From Modestobacter sp. (GTDB lineage Bacteria > Actinomycetota > Actinomycetes > Mycobacteriales > Geodermatophilaceae), in NCBI GenBank assembly GCA_025966175.1, contig JAOPVN010000150.1, positions 1 through 9,031 of the forward strand: a stretch of DNA of 9,031 nt, in the 5' to 3' direction. Below the pieces are notes generated by a model. The model was not told where the DNA came from, made no database searches, and was given only the letters and a program-made list of their open reading frames with translations. A program made the translations under genes and the position numbers. Shown one piece after another: positions 1-7,307 of this stretch. The first letter of the stretch is position 1, and every line of letters begins with the position of its first letter.

Positions 1-2278
1 CGTTCCACGCCTCGGCGTCGATCCGGAACACCGAGTACGAGGTGAGGACGACGTGCGCACCGGCCACCAGGCCGGCCAGCGACGTCCCCCGCTTCCGCTC
101 GGTGTCCCCCACCGTGACCACCCGCAGCCCGGGCGCGAAGCGCGCCGCTTCCCGCGCCCAGGTGGACATCACGCTGGTCGGCGCCACCACCAGCACCGGT
201 GCTGCGTCCAGCTCCCCGGCCTCGTGCGCCCGGCAGAGCAGGGCGAGGGTCTGCAGCGTCTTGCCCAGACCCATGTCGTCGGCCAGCACCCCGCCCAGCC
301 GGTGATCCCACAGGAACGACAGCCAGCCGTAGCCCTCCCGCTGGTAGGGCCGCAGCTCGGCGGTCAGCCCGGCCGGCACCGGCGGGGGCTCGGCGTGCTC
401 GGCGTCGATCAGCCCACGGACCTCGCGGGTCCAGCGCTCGCTCTGCTCCTCGACCACCCCGAGCCCCAGCAGCTGCTCCCACAGCCCGGCCTGGAAACGG
501 CTGACCTTCACCCCGTCGCCGGGCACGTCCTGTAGCGCCCGGGCCTCCTCGATCAGCAGCCGCAGCTGCTCGAACTCCGGGCGCTGCAGGGAGAACCAGG
601 TGCCGCTGAGCAGCACCAGCCGGGTACGCCCGGCGGCGAGCGCCGAGAAGAGCGTGCTGAACGGCACCAGCTGGCCGTCCATGGTCACGGTGACCCCGAG
701 GTCGAACCAGTCGGACTCCCGGCTGTCCCGCGCGGTGAAGCGGATCTGCGGCGCCGAGGTGGTCTGCCGGTAGGCCGTGGGGGTGCCCACGACCGTGACC
801 TCGACGTCGGGGTCGGCGTGCAGTGCGGGGAGCACCTCGGTGGTGAACTCCAGCGCCTCCATGCCGGTCAGCTCCGTGGTCGCCGCCAGCCGGCGCTCGG
901 GGGTCCACAGCTCGGACAGCCCGCCGACCGGCCCGGGCAGCGCCTCGACCAGCAGCTGCTCGGCGGCCAGGTCGCGGCCGGCGCCCGGGGCGACCACCTC
1001 GTCCGCGCCGGCCGGGGGGAACGACCGGTCCGGGCCGTAGCGCATCTCCCAGGCCACGCGGACCGTCGCGTCGCCGGGGTAGCGGACCTCGGCGGCCAGC
1101 CGGGGCGTGAGGACGTCGGGCAGGTCCACCGAGCCGTCGGCCGAGATCACCGGCACCGCCTGCCGCAGCCCCGGGTACCAGTCGCGCAGGAACCGGTCGA
1201 CGTCGCCGGCCGGGATGCCGATGGCCCTGCCGCGCGCCACCAGACCGGCCAGCGCCGGCGGCACCGGGTGCTCGAGGCGGGCCAGCACCAGCCCCGGCGT
1301 GCCGGTGCCTCTCTCATCCGTGCCCAGCTCGGCACTGCGCGGCCCGTCCACGGTGACCCCGTGCGGAGGCACGCCGAGAAAGGAGAGCCCACCGGGGTCG
1401 ACCGCGCGGCCGTCGACCCGGAGCACGGCGTGCAGCTCGGTGCGGTCGCCGTCGCGGCGGAGGTCGACGGCCACGTCCGCGTCGCCCTCGGCGAGCACCA
1501 CCGGCCGGGGAGAACGGTCGGCGGTCAGCAGCTGGACGCCGTCGGCGATCGCCTCTGCGAGCAGCCGCCACAGCCCCGGGCCGAACTCGTGCAGGTACAC
1601 GTCGACCGGGGCGTACGAGTAGTACTGGTTGCGCGCCGCCTGATGGGTGGCGTGCAGCGCACGCATCGCCGCCAGGTGCGCCGGGTCCCAGCCGGCCCGG
1701 CTGTTGTCGTACTGCAGCTGCCGCCAGGACACCCCGGTGCGCACCCACTGCCCCCGTCGGCCGAGGGTCACCGGCCGCAGCCGCACCAGCCGTTGCCGGG
1801 CTCCCGGCGCGCCGATCGAGGCGCGCCCTCGCCCGGGCTCGGGGTCGACCAGCTCGAACTGCAGCCCGATCGGCACCGTGGCGCGCGGCGCACCGTCGGA
1901 GGCCGCGGCCACCAGCTCCTCGAGCTGCTGTTCCCAGCTGCGGGTGGCCCCCTGCCCCTGCCGCGGGCCGTCCGGTGATGCCTGGATGACCGGGCGCAGG
2001 GAGAGCAGGACGGCCACGGCGTGCTTGCAGTCGTCGCCCACCGGGCACGTGCACGCTCCGGCCCAGCCCACCCGGCCGCCGTCGGTGCGCACGACGGTCG
2101 TCCGGTAGGGCACGGGCGCGCCGCCTTGGACCAGCCCGGTGAGCCGCCGGGCATCGTCGGCCTGCCGGACGTCGAGGACGCCGCGGGTGACGTAGGCCCG
2201 GGCGCGGTCGAGCACCTCCGGCCCGACGGCGTCCCGCAATGCCGCGTCGGTGACCATCTCCCGCCAGTCGCCGAGCAC
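1..2278 (-). CDS. SWIM zinc-finger SNF2/Rad54-family DEAD-like helicase, N-terminal part (3' end outside window)
   Basis: I translated the minus strand from the GTG at 2278 to the left edge: about 759 residues with no stop. An N-terminal SWIM zinc finger is visible (CTCPVGDDCKH; C76, C78, C84, H86). A long SNF2-associated middle region follows. The ATPase core begins near residue 640 with LRPYQREGYGW, then Walker A DDMGLGKT (667-674), motif Ia VVAPTS (about 697-702) and VVLTSYSVF near the end. The DEAH-type Walker B and the second helicase lobe must lie beyond position 1. The family comprises ATP-driven double-stranded DNA translocases that remodel protein-DNA complexes. SWIM domains bind DNA or protein. 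The exact cellular job is unknown. An in-frame TAG at 2288-2290 limits the N-terminus. The start could instead be the ATG at 2257 (21 bases shorter), but its purine-rich GGGAG abuts the ATG with no spacing, so I prefer the GTG. The gene diverges from pgm. Confidence 0.93.
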   Translation of the reverse strand, partial: MLGDWREMVTDAALRDAVGPEVLDRARAYVTRGVLDVRQADDARRLTGLVQGGAPVPYRTTVVRTDGGRVGWAGACTCPVGDDCKHAVAVLLSLRPVIQASPDGPRQGQGATRSWEQQLEELVAAASDGAPRATVPIGLQFELVDPEPGRGRASIGAPGARQRLVRLRPVTLGRRGQWVRTGVSWRQLQYDNSRAGWDPAHLAAMRALHATHQAARNQYYSYAPVDVYLHEFGPGLWRLLAEAIADGVQLLTADRSPRPVVLAEGDADVAVDLRRDGDRTELHAVLRVDGRAVDPGGLSFLGVPPHGVTVDGPRSAELGTDERGTGTPGLVLARLEHPVPPALAGLVARGRAIGIPAGDVDRFLRDWYPGLRQAVPVISADGSVDLPDVLTPRLAAEVRYPGDATVRVAWEMRYGPDRSFPPAGADEVVAPGAGRDLAAEQLLVEALPGPVGGLSELWTPERRLAATTELTGMEALEFTTEVLPALHADPDVEVTVVGTPTAYRQTTSAPQIRFTARDSRESDWFDLGVTVTMDGQLVPFSTLFSALAAGRTRLVLLSGTWFSLQRPEFEQLRLLIEEARALQDVPGDGVKVSRFQAGLWEQLLGLGVVEEQSERWTREVRGLIDAEHAEPPPVPAGLTAELRPYQREGYGWLSFLWDHRLGGVLADDMGLGKTLQTLALLCRAHEAGELDAAPVLVVAPTSVMSTWAREAARFAPGLRVVTVGDTERKRGTSLAGLVAGAHVVLTSYSVFRIDAEAWN

Positions 2279-2284
2279 CGGCCC

Positions 2285-2290
2285 AGGCTA
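2285..2290 (-). promoter_or_regulatory. Candidate -10 element (TAGCCT) for a leaderless helicase transcript
   Basis: On the minus strand TAGCCT fits the actinobacterial TANNNT -10 pattern and ends 6 nt before the GTG at 2278. Transcription starting about 7 nt downstream would begin at the start codon, which is the usual arrangement of leaderless actinobacterial genes. I see no convincing -35 element. The whole divergent gap to pgm is only 75 bp and is very GC-rich. This is an inference from spacing only. Confidence 0.3.
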
Positions 2291-2353
2291 CGGCCGGGCA
2301 CCGACAGGGCGGCCCGGTCGCGGGAGCGCGCCCCGCAGGGCCAGGATCGACCC

Positions 2354-3988
2354 ATGAGCTCTGACCGCGCCGGACAGCCCGCCCGGCCCAGCGACCTGGT
2401 CGACGTCCCGCACCTGCTCACCGCCTATTACACGGTGGAGCCCGATCCCACCGACCCGGCGCAGCAGGTCGTCTTCGGCACCTCCGGGCACCGCGGTTCC
2501 TCGCTGGACGGCGCGTTCAACGAGGCGCACATCCTCGCCACCACCCAGGCCATCTGCGAATACCGCGCCGGCCAGGGCTACGACGGCCCGCTGTTCGTCG
2601 GCCGGGACACCCACGGGCTGAGCGAGCCGGCGTGGGCCAGCGCGCTGGAGGTGCTCGCGGCCAACGACGTCACCGTGCTGGTGGACTCCGCCGACGGGTA
2701 CACGCCCACCCCGGCGGTGAGCCACGCGATCCTCACCGCCAACCGCGGCAAGACCCGTGGGCTGGCCGACGGCGTCGTCGTCACCCCCTCGCACAACCCG
2801 CCCCGCGACGGTGGTTTCAAGTACAACCCGCCCAGTGGTGGCCCGGCCGACACCGATGCCACCGGCTGGATCGCGCGGCGGGCCAACGAGCTGCTGGCCA
2901 CCGGCCTGGACGGGGTGCGACGGGTGCCGTTCGCCCGAGCCCGGGCCACCGCGCAGCCCTACGACTTCCTCGGCAGCTACGTCGACGACCTGCCGAACGT
3001 CCTGGACCTCGCCGCGGTGAAGGCCGCCGGCGTGCACATCGGCGCAGACCCGCTCGGCGGCGCCAGCGTCGGCTACTGGGGCGAGATCGCCGACCGGCAC
3101 GGCCTCGACCTCACCGTGGTGAACCCGCTGGTCGACCCCACCTGGCGGTTCATGACGCTGGACTGGGACGGCAAGATCCGGATGGACTGCTCGTCGCCGT
3201 CGGCGATGGCCTCGCTCATCCGCCGCAAGGACGAGTTCGCGATCGCCACGGGCAACGACGCCGACGCCGACCGGCACGGCATCGTCACCCCTGACGGCGG
3301 CCTGATGAACCCCAACCACTTCCTCGCCGTCGCGATCTCCTACCTGTTCACCCACCGCCCCGAGTGGGGCGCGGACACCGCCGTCGGCAAGACGCTGGTC
3401 TCCTCCTCGCTGATCGACCGGGTGGTGGCCGACCTCGGCCGGAAGCTGGTCGAGGTGCCGGTCGGCTTCAAGTGGTTCGTGCCCGGGCTGCTGGACGGGT
3501 CGGTCGGCTTCGGTGGTGAGGAGTCGGCCGGGGCGTCGTTCCTGCGCCGGGATGGAGGGGTGTGGACGACGGACAAGGACGGCATCCTGCTCGCCCTGCT
3601 GGCCAGTGAGATCCAGGCGGTCACCGGGTCCTCGCCGTCCCAGCTGCATGCGTCGCTGACGGAACGCTTCGGGTCCTCCGCCTACGCCCGGATCGATGCT
3701 GCCGCGACCCGCGAGGAGAAGGCGAAGCTCGGGAAGCTGTCGCCCGAGGCGGTCACCGCCACCGAGCTGGCCGGTGAGCCGATCACCGCGAAGCTGACGA
3801 CGGCGCCCGGCAACGGCGCCGCGATCGGCGGGCTGAAGGTCACCACCGAGAACGCCTGGTTCGCCGCCAGGCCCTCCGGCACCGAGGACGTCTACAAGGT
3901 CTACGCGGAGTCCTTCCGCGGCCCCGAGCACCTCGCCCAGGTGCAGGAGGAGGCGAAGGCGGTCGTCAGCGCGGCCCTCGCCTCCTGA
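2354..3988 (+). CDS. pgm: Phosphoglucomutase (alpha-D-glucose phosphate-specific)
   Basis: This 544-residue protein matches the usual length of bacterial Pgm (about 545). It interconverts glucose 1-phosphate and glucose 6-phosphate in the cytoplasm, linking glycolysis to glycogen, trehalose and nucleotide-sugar synthesis. All four active-site loops of the alpha-D-phosphohexomutase superfamily are present in order: the phosphoserine loop TPSHNPP (catalytic S146), the metal loop DADADR (D302, D304, D306, R307), the sugar-binding loop GEESAG (388-393) and the C-terminal phosphate loop RPSGTED (506-512). FGTSGHRG (41-48) is the conserved N-terminal motif of this subgroup. The ATG at 2354 is chosen because AGGA lies 7 nt upstream (2343-2346) and the homologous N-terminus starts just after it. 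The frame stays open upstream, but that stretch overlaps the divergent helicase and is not protein-like. The gene converges with the DUF559 gene and appears monocistronic. It looks intact. Confidence 0.97.
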   Translation: MSSDRAGQPARPSDLVDVPHLLTAYYTVEPDPTDPAQQVVFGTSGHRGSSLDGAFNEAHILATTQAICEYRAGQGYDGPLFVGRDTHGLSEPAWASALEVLAANDVTVLVDSADGYTPTPAVSHAILTANRGKTRGLADGVVVTPSHNPPRDGGFKYNPPSGGPADTDATGWIARRANELLATGLDGVRRVPFARARATAQPYDFLGSYVDDLPNVLDLAAVKAAGVHIGADPLGGASVGYWGEIADRHGLDLTVVNPLVDPTWRFMTLDWDGKIRMDCSSPSAMASLIRRKDEFAIATGNDADADRHGIVTPDGGLMNPNHFLAVAISYLFTHRPEWGADTAVGKTLVSSSLIDRVVADLGRKLVEVPVGFKWFVPGLLDGSVGFGGEESAGASFLRRDGGVWTTDKDGILLALLASEIQAVTGSSPSQLHASLTERFGSSAYARIDAAATREEKAKLGKLSPEAVTATELAGEPITAKLTTAPGNGAAIGGLKVTTENAWFAARPSGTEDVYKVYAESFRGPEHLAQVQEEAKAVVSAALAS

Positions 3989-3997
3989 CCCCTTCTT

Positions 3998-4019
3998 CGC
4001 CAAAATGGCCATTTTGGCG
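3998..4019. terminator. Perfect 22-bp palindrome, probable bidirectional terminator between convergent genes
   Basis: The left half-site is CGCCAAAATGG and the right half is its exact reverse complement, with no spacer. It begins 9 nt after the pgm stop (3986-3988) and ends 2 nt before the stop of the minus-strand DUF559 gene (4022-4024). In RNA it could fold as a stem of about 8 bp around a short central loop, from either strand. Its AAAA and TTTT tracts stand out sharply from the surrounding sequence, although no U-tract follows the hairpin. Placement between two stops argues for termination; the perfect dyad would also suit a DNA-binding protein. Confidence 0.55.
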
Positions 4020-4021
4020 GT

Positions 4022-4768
4022 TCAGACCGCACTCAGGGCCGCTCGGACGCGTACGACGACGCCGTCCAGGTCGCGGAGGTCGCTGGCGCTGACCCGGATG
4101 ATCCGCCAGCCGGCGGCGACCAGACCCGCGTACCGCTCGTCGTCGAGCACGATCTGCGGGCCCTCGAAGTGGTGGGCGCCCTCGTACTCCAACGCGAGCT
4201 TCGCCTCGGGCCAGCCGAGGTCGAGGCGGCGGCACCGGCCCCCGACGACCACCTCGAACTGCGGAACGGGACAGAACCCGGCCAGGACCAGAGCGACCCG
4301 GACACGGGACTCCGGCGCCGATTCGGCCCGCGGGTCGACGAGCGGGACGGCCCGCCGGACCTTGGTGACACCCCATCGGCCGGCACCGCGATCGGCCATC
4401 TCGGTCAGCTCGGTGAGGGTCACGCTCCTCGCCCGCACCATGGCATCCAGCGCCGCCACCGCGGTGCCCAGCGGCTCGAGCGCGGCGACGTCCCACGCGG
4501 TCCGGCGGCCCGAGGTTATCGGGACGCCGTCGACCACCATGACCTCATCCGGACGCAGCTGGGTCCGGTGCACGCGCACTCCCCGGGGGCCCTTCCACTC
4601 GGCGTCCGACGGCCGGAGCACCGTCACCGGGTCATGGGGGCCGGCGAAGGGCGCGCCGTGCCACGCCGCTGCGGAGTGACCGCCGACAGCTGCACCTCGG
4701 GGCAGCAGCAGCGCCACTCCCCGGCACCGCAGCCGGTGGTCCAGCTCCAGCGCCGGGTCGGCGTACAC
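4022..4768 (-). CDS. DUF559 (Vsr-like, PD-(D/E)XK fold) protein with AbiEi-like N-terminal region
   Basis: From the first ordinary start codon (GTG at 4768) this encodes 248 residues. The C-terminal third (about 152-245) matches DUF559: RRLDLGWPEAKLALEYEG carries the acidic positions D183, E194 and E196 of the Vsr/PD-(D/E)XK-type core, followed by HH (199-200) and the hydrophobic strand GWRIIRVSASDL. The front half, with HSAAAWHG (31-38) and TSGRRTAWDVAAL (85-97), resembles the AbiEi-like region often joined to DUF559 in actinobacteria. The biochemical role of this family is not established; a nuclease is suggested by fold only. Recognisable homology continues upstream of the GTG, so this start is probably too short (see 4769-4894). 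The gene follows glpK on the same strand without a visible promoter. No AbiEii-type partner gene is adjacent, so a toxin-antitoxin role is not supported. Confidence 0.85.
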   Translation of the reverse strand: MYADPALELDHRLRCRGVALLLPRGAAVGGHSAAAWHGAPFAGPHDPVTVLRPSDAEWKGPRGVRVHRTQLRPDEVMVVDGVPITSGRRTAWDVAALEPLGTAVAALDAMVRARSVTLTELTEMADRGAGRWGVTKVRRAVPLVDPRAESAPESRVRVALVLAGFCPVPQFEVVVGGRCRRLDLGWPEAKLALEYEGAHHFEGPQIVLDDERYAGLVAAGWRIIRVSASDLRDLDGVVVRVRAALSAV

Positions 4769-4894
4769 GCCCTGGACCAGTCGCCGGTAGCCCAGGCTGC
4801 GCAGCTGCGCACGGCTCAGCCGGCCCTCGGCGATGGCGTGGCTGCCGAGGAAGACCCCGGTGAGGTGCTGATCGCGTGGCGGGGGGTGCGTCGG
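4769..4894 (-). other. Open frame upstream of the DUF559 gene with homologous sequence but no canonical start
   Basis: Between the glpK stop and the GTG at 4768 the DUF559 frame stays open for 42 codons. It encodes FLGSHAIAEGRLSRAQL followed by RSLGYRRLVQGVYADP. This is the winged-helix pattern expected at the start of AbiEi-like proteins, so the stretch looks like real coding sequence. There is no ATG, GTG or TTG in the frame here, and the only GTG in another frame leads nowhere useful. Possible explanations are a CTG start (RLS, preceded by GAGGG at 4 nt), a rarer start such as the CTC at 4862-4864 or the ATC further in, or loss of the original start codon. Starting at 4864 would give about 280 residues. 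Confidence 0.6.
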
Positions 4895-6412
4895 TCAGCT
4901 CACGTCGTCGTCCACCCAGTCCAGGCTCTTGGTGACCGCCTTCTGCCAGTTGCGGTAGTACCGCTCCCGCTCCTGCTCCGGCATGGTCGGCTCCCACCGC
5001 TTGTCCTCGGCCCACTTCGCGGTCAGCTCGTCCAGGTCGGACCAGAACCCGACGGCCAGGCCCGCCGCGTAGGCCGCGCCGAGCGCCGTCGTCTCGGCGA
5101 TCTTCGGCCGGATCACCGGGACGTCGAGGATGTCGGCCTGGAACTGCATGAGCAGCTCGTTGCCGACCATGCCGCCGTCGACCCGCAGCTCGGTGAGGTC
5201 GACCCCGGAGTCGGCGTTCATCGCGTCGAGCACCTCGCGGGTCTGGTAGGCGGTCGCCTCCAGCACCGCGCGGGCCAGGTGGCCCTTGTTGACGAACCGG
5301 GTCAGCCCGACGACGGCACCGCGGGCGTCGGAGCGCCAGTGGGGGGCGAAGAGCCCGGAGAAGGCCGGCACGAAGTAGGCGCCGCCGTTGTCGTCGACCG
5401 AGCGGGCCAGGTCCTCGATCTCCGGTGCGCTCTTGATCATGCCGAGGTTGTCCCGGACCCACTGGACGAGCGAGCCGGTGACCGCGATCGACCCCTCGAG
5501 CGCGTAGACCGGCTTGCCCTCGCCCAGCTGGTAGCACAGGGTCGTGAGCAGGCCGTTCTTCGACGGGACGGCCTCTTCGCCGGTGTTGAGCAGCATGAAG
5601 TTGCCGGTGCCGTAGGTGTTCTTGGCCATGCCCTTGGTGAAGCAGACCTGGCCGAAGGTGGCCGCCTGCTGGTCACCCAGCGAGCCGGCGATCGGTACCC
5701 CGGCGAGGAAGCCGGCCTTGCGCCCGACCCCGTACTCCTCGGAGTTGGAGCGGATCTCCGGCAGCATCGAGACCGGGATCTTCATCTCCTCGGCGATCGA
5801 GTGGTCCCAGGCCAGGGTCCGGTAGTCCATCAGCATCGTGCGGGAGGCGTTGGAGACGTCGGTGAGGTGCTTCCCACCGTCCGTGCCGCCGGTCAGGTTC
5901 CAGATCAGCCAGGAGTCGATGGTGCCCATCAGCAGCTCACCGCGCTCGGCGGCCTCCCGGGCGCCGTCGACGTTGTCCAGGATCCAGCGGACCTTCGGCC
6001 CGGCGAAGTAAGTGGCCAGGGGCAGGCCGACCTTGTCCTTGTACCGGTCGCCGCCCCCGCCGAGGGCGCCGAGCTCGGCGACGATCGCCGACGTGCGGGT
6101 GTCCTGCCAGACGATCGCGTTGTAGACCGGCTGCCCGGTGTTCCGGTCCCACACCACCGTGGTCTCGCGCTGGTTGGTGATGCCGACGGCGACGATGTCC
6201 CCGGTGCTCACGTTGCCCCGGGCCAGGGCCTGGCCCACGACCTCGCGGGTGTTGGCCCAGATCTCCATCGGGTCGTGCTCGACCCAGCCGGCCCGCGGGA
6301 AGATCTGCTCGTGCTCCTTCTGCCCGACCGAGACCACCGCCCCGTCGTGGTCGAAGAGCATGCAACGGGTGCTCGTGGTGCCCTGGTCGATGGCTGCGAC
6401 GTACTGGGACAT
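4895..6412 (-). CDS. glpK: Glycerol kinase (copy next to the facilitator)
   Basis: This 505-residue FGGY-family kinase has the normal length for GlpK. It phosphorylates glycerol with ATP to sn-glycerol 3-phosphate in the cytoplasm, trapping glycerol that enters through the facilitator. Visible landmarks are the N-terminal phosphate loop DQGTTSTR (9-16), glycerol contacts R82-E83 (QRET), W102 (VWQDTR) and Y135 (YFAGPK), the catalytic base D247 (GDQQA), the nucleotide-site stretch TYGTGNF (266-272) and the C-terminal GAAYAAGLAVG. Aligned on the catalytic Asp, the position of E. coli R236 (fructose 1,6-bisphosphate inhibition) is a glycine, and the His phosphorylated by HPr in Firmicutes is absent. 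The ATG at 6412 has AGAGGAA at good spacing. The gene lies 26 nt after glpF on the same strand, so the two form an operon. The stop is followed by the DUF559 frame. Confidence 0.97.
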   Translation of the reverse strand: MSQYVAAIDQGTTSTRCMLFDHDGAVVSVGQKEHEQIFPRAGWVEHDPMEIWANTREVVGQALARGNVSTGDIVAVGITNQRETTVVWDRNTGQPVYNAIVWQDTRTSAIVAELGALGGGGDRYKDKVGLPLATYFAGPKVRWILDNVDGAREAAERGELLMGTIDSWLIWNLTGGTDGGKHLTDVSNASRTMLMDYRTLAWDHSIAEEMKIPVSMLPEIRSNSEEYGVGRKAGFLAGVPIAGSLGDQQAATFGQVCFTKGMAKNTYGTGNFMLLNTGEEAVPSKNGLLTTLCYQLGEGKPVYALEGSIAVTGSLVQWVRDNLGMIKSAPEIEDLARSVDDNGGAYFVPAFSGLFAPHWRSDARGAVVGLTRFVNKGHLARAVLEATAYQTREVLDAMNADSGVDLTELRVDGGMVGNELLMQFQADILDVPVIRPKIAETTALGAAYAAGLAVGFWSDLDELTAKWAEDKRWEPTMPEQERERYYRNWQKAVTKSLDWVDDDVS

Positions 6413-6418
6413 GGTGCG

Positions 6419-6425
6419 TTCCTCT
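6419..6425 (-). promoter_or_regulatory. Ribosome binding site of the downstream glpK
   Basis: AGAGGAA on the minus strand lies inside the 26-nt glpF-glpK gap. Its AGGA core leaves 7 nt to the ATG at 6412. This fixes the start in a frame that otherwise runs open far upstream through glpF, and shows the kinase is translated independently within the operon transcript. Confidence 0.7.
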
Positions 6426-6438
6426 CGGGTTGGTGCGG

Positions 6439-7176
6439 TCAGAGGGAGACGTGTGAGAAGGCGCCGGCGAGCACGGCGCCGGCGAGCGGGCCGGCGACCG
6501 GGACCCAGGCGTAGCGCCAGTTGCTGTCGCCCTTGCCGCGGATCGGAAGGACGGCGTGGGCGATACGGGGGCCGAGGTCGCGGGCGGGGTTGATCGCGTA
6601 GCCGGTGGGTCCGCCCAGCGAGGCGCCGATGGCGACGACGAGCAGGGCGACGGCGAGCGGGCCGATCTCGCTGGGGGTGTCCCCGAACCGCAGGATGATG
6701 TAGATCAGCACGAAGGTCCCGATGACCTCGGTGACCAGGTTGTCCACGGTGCTGGCGATGGCCGGCCCGGTGGCGAAGGTGCCCAGTGCGGCACCGGGCT
6801 GGTGCGGCTCGTCGTAGTGCTTGCGATAGGCCGCCCAGGCCAGGACGGCGCCGAGGAAGGCACCGGTCAGTTCCCCTGCGAAGTAGACCAGCGTGCTGCC
6901 GAGGGTGATGGCGACGCCGGGGGCGTACTCGTCCGCGCCGCTGACCCACAGGCCGACCGTCACGGCCGGGTTCAGGTGGGCTCCCGACGAGGCCGCGGCG
7001 TAGACACCGGCGAAGACCGCCAGCCCCCAGCCGAAGCAGATCAGCAGCCAGTTGGGCCCGTTGCCGTACGACTTGTTCAGCGAGATGTTCGCGACGACGC
7101 CGACCCCGAGCAGGATCAGGATGGCGGTGCCGGTGACTTCGCTGCCGAAGACGGTCCAGAGACCGATGTTCTCCAC
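6439..7176 (-). CDS. glpF: Glycerol uptake facilitator (MIP/aquaglyceroporin family)
   Basis: This is a 245-residue integral membrane channel with the six-helix, two-half-helix MIP layout: membrane segments at about 8-29, 42-62, 85-112, 145-163, 171-188 and 222-243. The two pore signatures are GAHLNPAVT (NPA 69-71) and TGYAINPARD (NPA 196-198). The aspartate after NPAR (D200) and glycine at 184 mark the glycerol-conducting branch. By alignment with E. coli GlpF the selectivity filter is W50, G184, Y193 and R199, with Tyr in place of Phe200. It lets glycerol diffuse passively across the cytoplasmic membrane. The start is the GTG at 7176; GAGGAG lies 10 nt upstream and no ATG is near. It is the first gene of an operon with glpK (26 nt gap). 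A candidate promoter and inverted repeat lie upstream. Confidence 0.96.
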   Translation of the reverse strand: MENIGLWTVFGSEVTGTAILILLGVGVVANISLNKSYGNGPNWLLICFGWGLAVFAGVYAAASSGAHLNPAVTVGLWVSGADEYAPGVAITLGSTLVYFAGELTGAFLGAVLAWAAYRKHYDEPHQPGAALGTFATGPAIASTVDNLVTEVIGTFVLIYIILRFGDTPSEIGPLAVALLVVAIGASLGGPTGYAINPARDLGPRIAHAVLPIRGKGDSNWRYAWVPVAGPLAGAVLAGAFSHVSL

Positions 7177-7186
7177 GTGTGGGGTG

Positions 7187-7192
7187 CTCCTC
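7187..7192 (-). promoter_or_regulatory. Ribosome binding site of glpF
   Basis: GAGGAG on the minus strand lies 10 nt before the GTG at 7176. The spacing is slightly long, but there is no other start codon in reach, so it supports the GTG start. It begins only 6 nt after the leader hairpin at 7199-7218. Confidence 0.6.
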
Positions 7193-7198
7193 GAAGTG

Positions 7199-7218
7199 GG
7201 CCCGCTGCACTGCGGGCC
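7199..7218 (-). promoter_or_regulatory. GC-rich stem-loop in the glpF 5' leader
   Basis: On the minus strand GGCCCGC pairs perfectly with GCGGGCC around a 6-nt loop, giving a 7-bp all-GC stem. It sits in the predicted untranslated leader, 6 nt before the GAGGAG ribosome binding site. It may affect mRNA stability or ribosome access. In DNA this rich in GC such hairpins also arise by chance, so function is unproven. Confidence 0.4.
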
Positions 7219-7277
7219 GTGGATGAGACCGGTCGGGGCCCGCTGTGGCGGCGGTCACGGCCGGCCCCGTCGTGCGG

Positions 7278-7307
7278 ACGGTAGGAGTCCGGGTGTGAGC
7301 CGGACAA
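7278..7307 (-). promoter_or_regulatory. Candidate promoter of the glpF-glpK operon
   Basis: On the minus strand TTGTCC (7302-7307) and TACCGT (7278-7283) are separated by 18 nt. They fit a housekeeping-sigma -35 element and the actinobacterial TANNNT -10. A start about 7 nt downstream would leave a leader of roughly 95 nt before the glpF GTG. The position, in the only sizeable gap of the glycerol block, supports an independent promoter here. The -35 match is partial. Confidence 0.4.
7287..7305. promoter_or_regulatory. Inverted repeat inside the putative glpF promoter, candidate operator
   Basis: GTCCGG and CCGGAC form a perfect 6-bp dyad with a 7-bp spacer. It overlaps the candidate -35 and most of the -35/-10 spacer, where a bound repressor would block RNA polymerase. 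A further CGGACA half-site lies 27 bp further upstream (7328-7333). The adjacent IclR-family regulator is the obvious candidate ligand, but binding is inferred from position only. Confidence 0.35.

Noticed and set aside
818..1978. Plus-strand open frame of 386 codons opposite the helicase
   Set aside because: The minus strand reads without a stop for about 759 residues with SWIM and SNF2 motifs; the plus frame has no recognisable features.
1..2278. SNF2 helicase as part of a phage-defence island
   Set aside because: No methylase, nuclease, protease or phospholipase-D-like partner is visible, and SWIM-SNF2 genes occur alone in many actinobacteria. The left flank is outside the window, so this is a lack of support rather than a disproof.
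2288..4012. Long minus-strand open frame (574 codons) opposite pgm
   Set aside because: It mirrors pgm, has a composition dominated by G, V, R and D, shows no family motif, and pgm carries every catalytic loop of its family. Long antisense frames are expected in high-GC genes.
4022..4894. DUF559/AbiEi-like gene as part of a toxin-antitoxin or other defence system
   Set aside because: There is no AbiEii or other partner next to it; the neighbours are glycerol kinase and phosphoglucomutase. Solitary proteins of this type are common in actinobacteria.
4169..6514. Plus-strand open frame of 781 codons across the DUF559 and glpK genes
   Set aside because: It is antisense to two recognisable genes, crosses their boundary, and consists of low-complexity R/G/V/H-rich sequence without domains.
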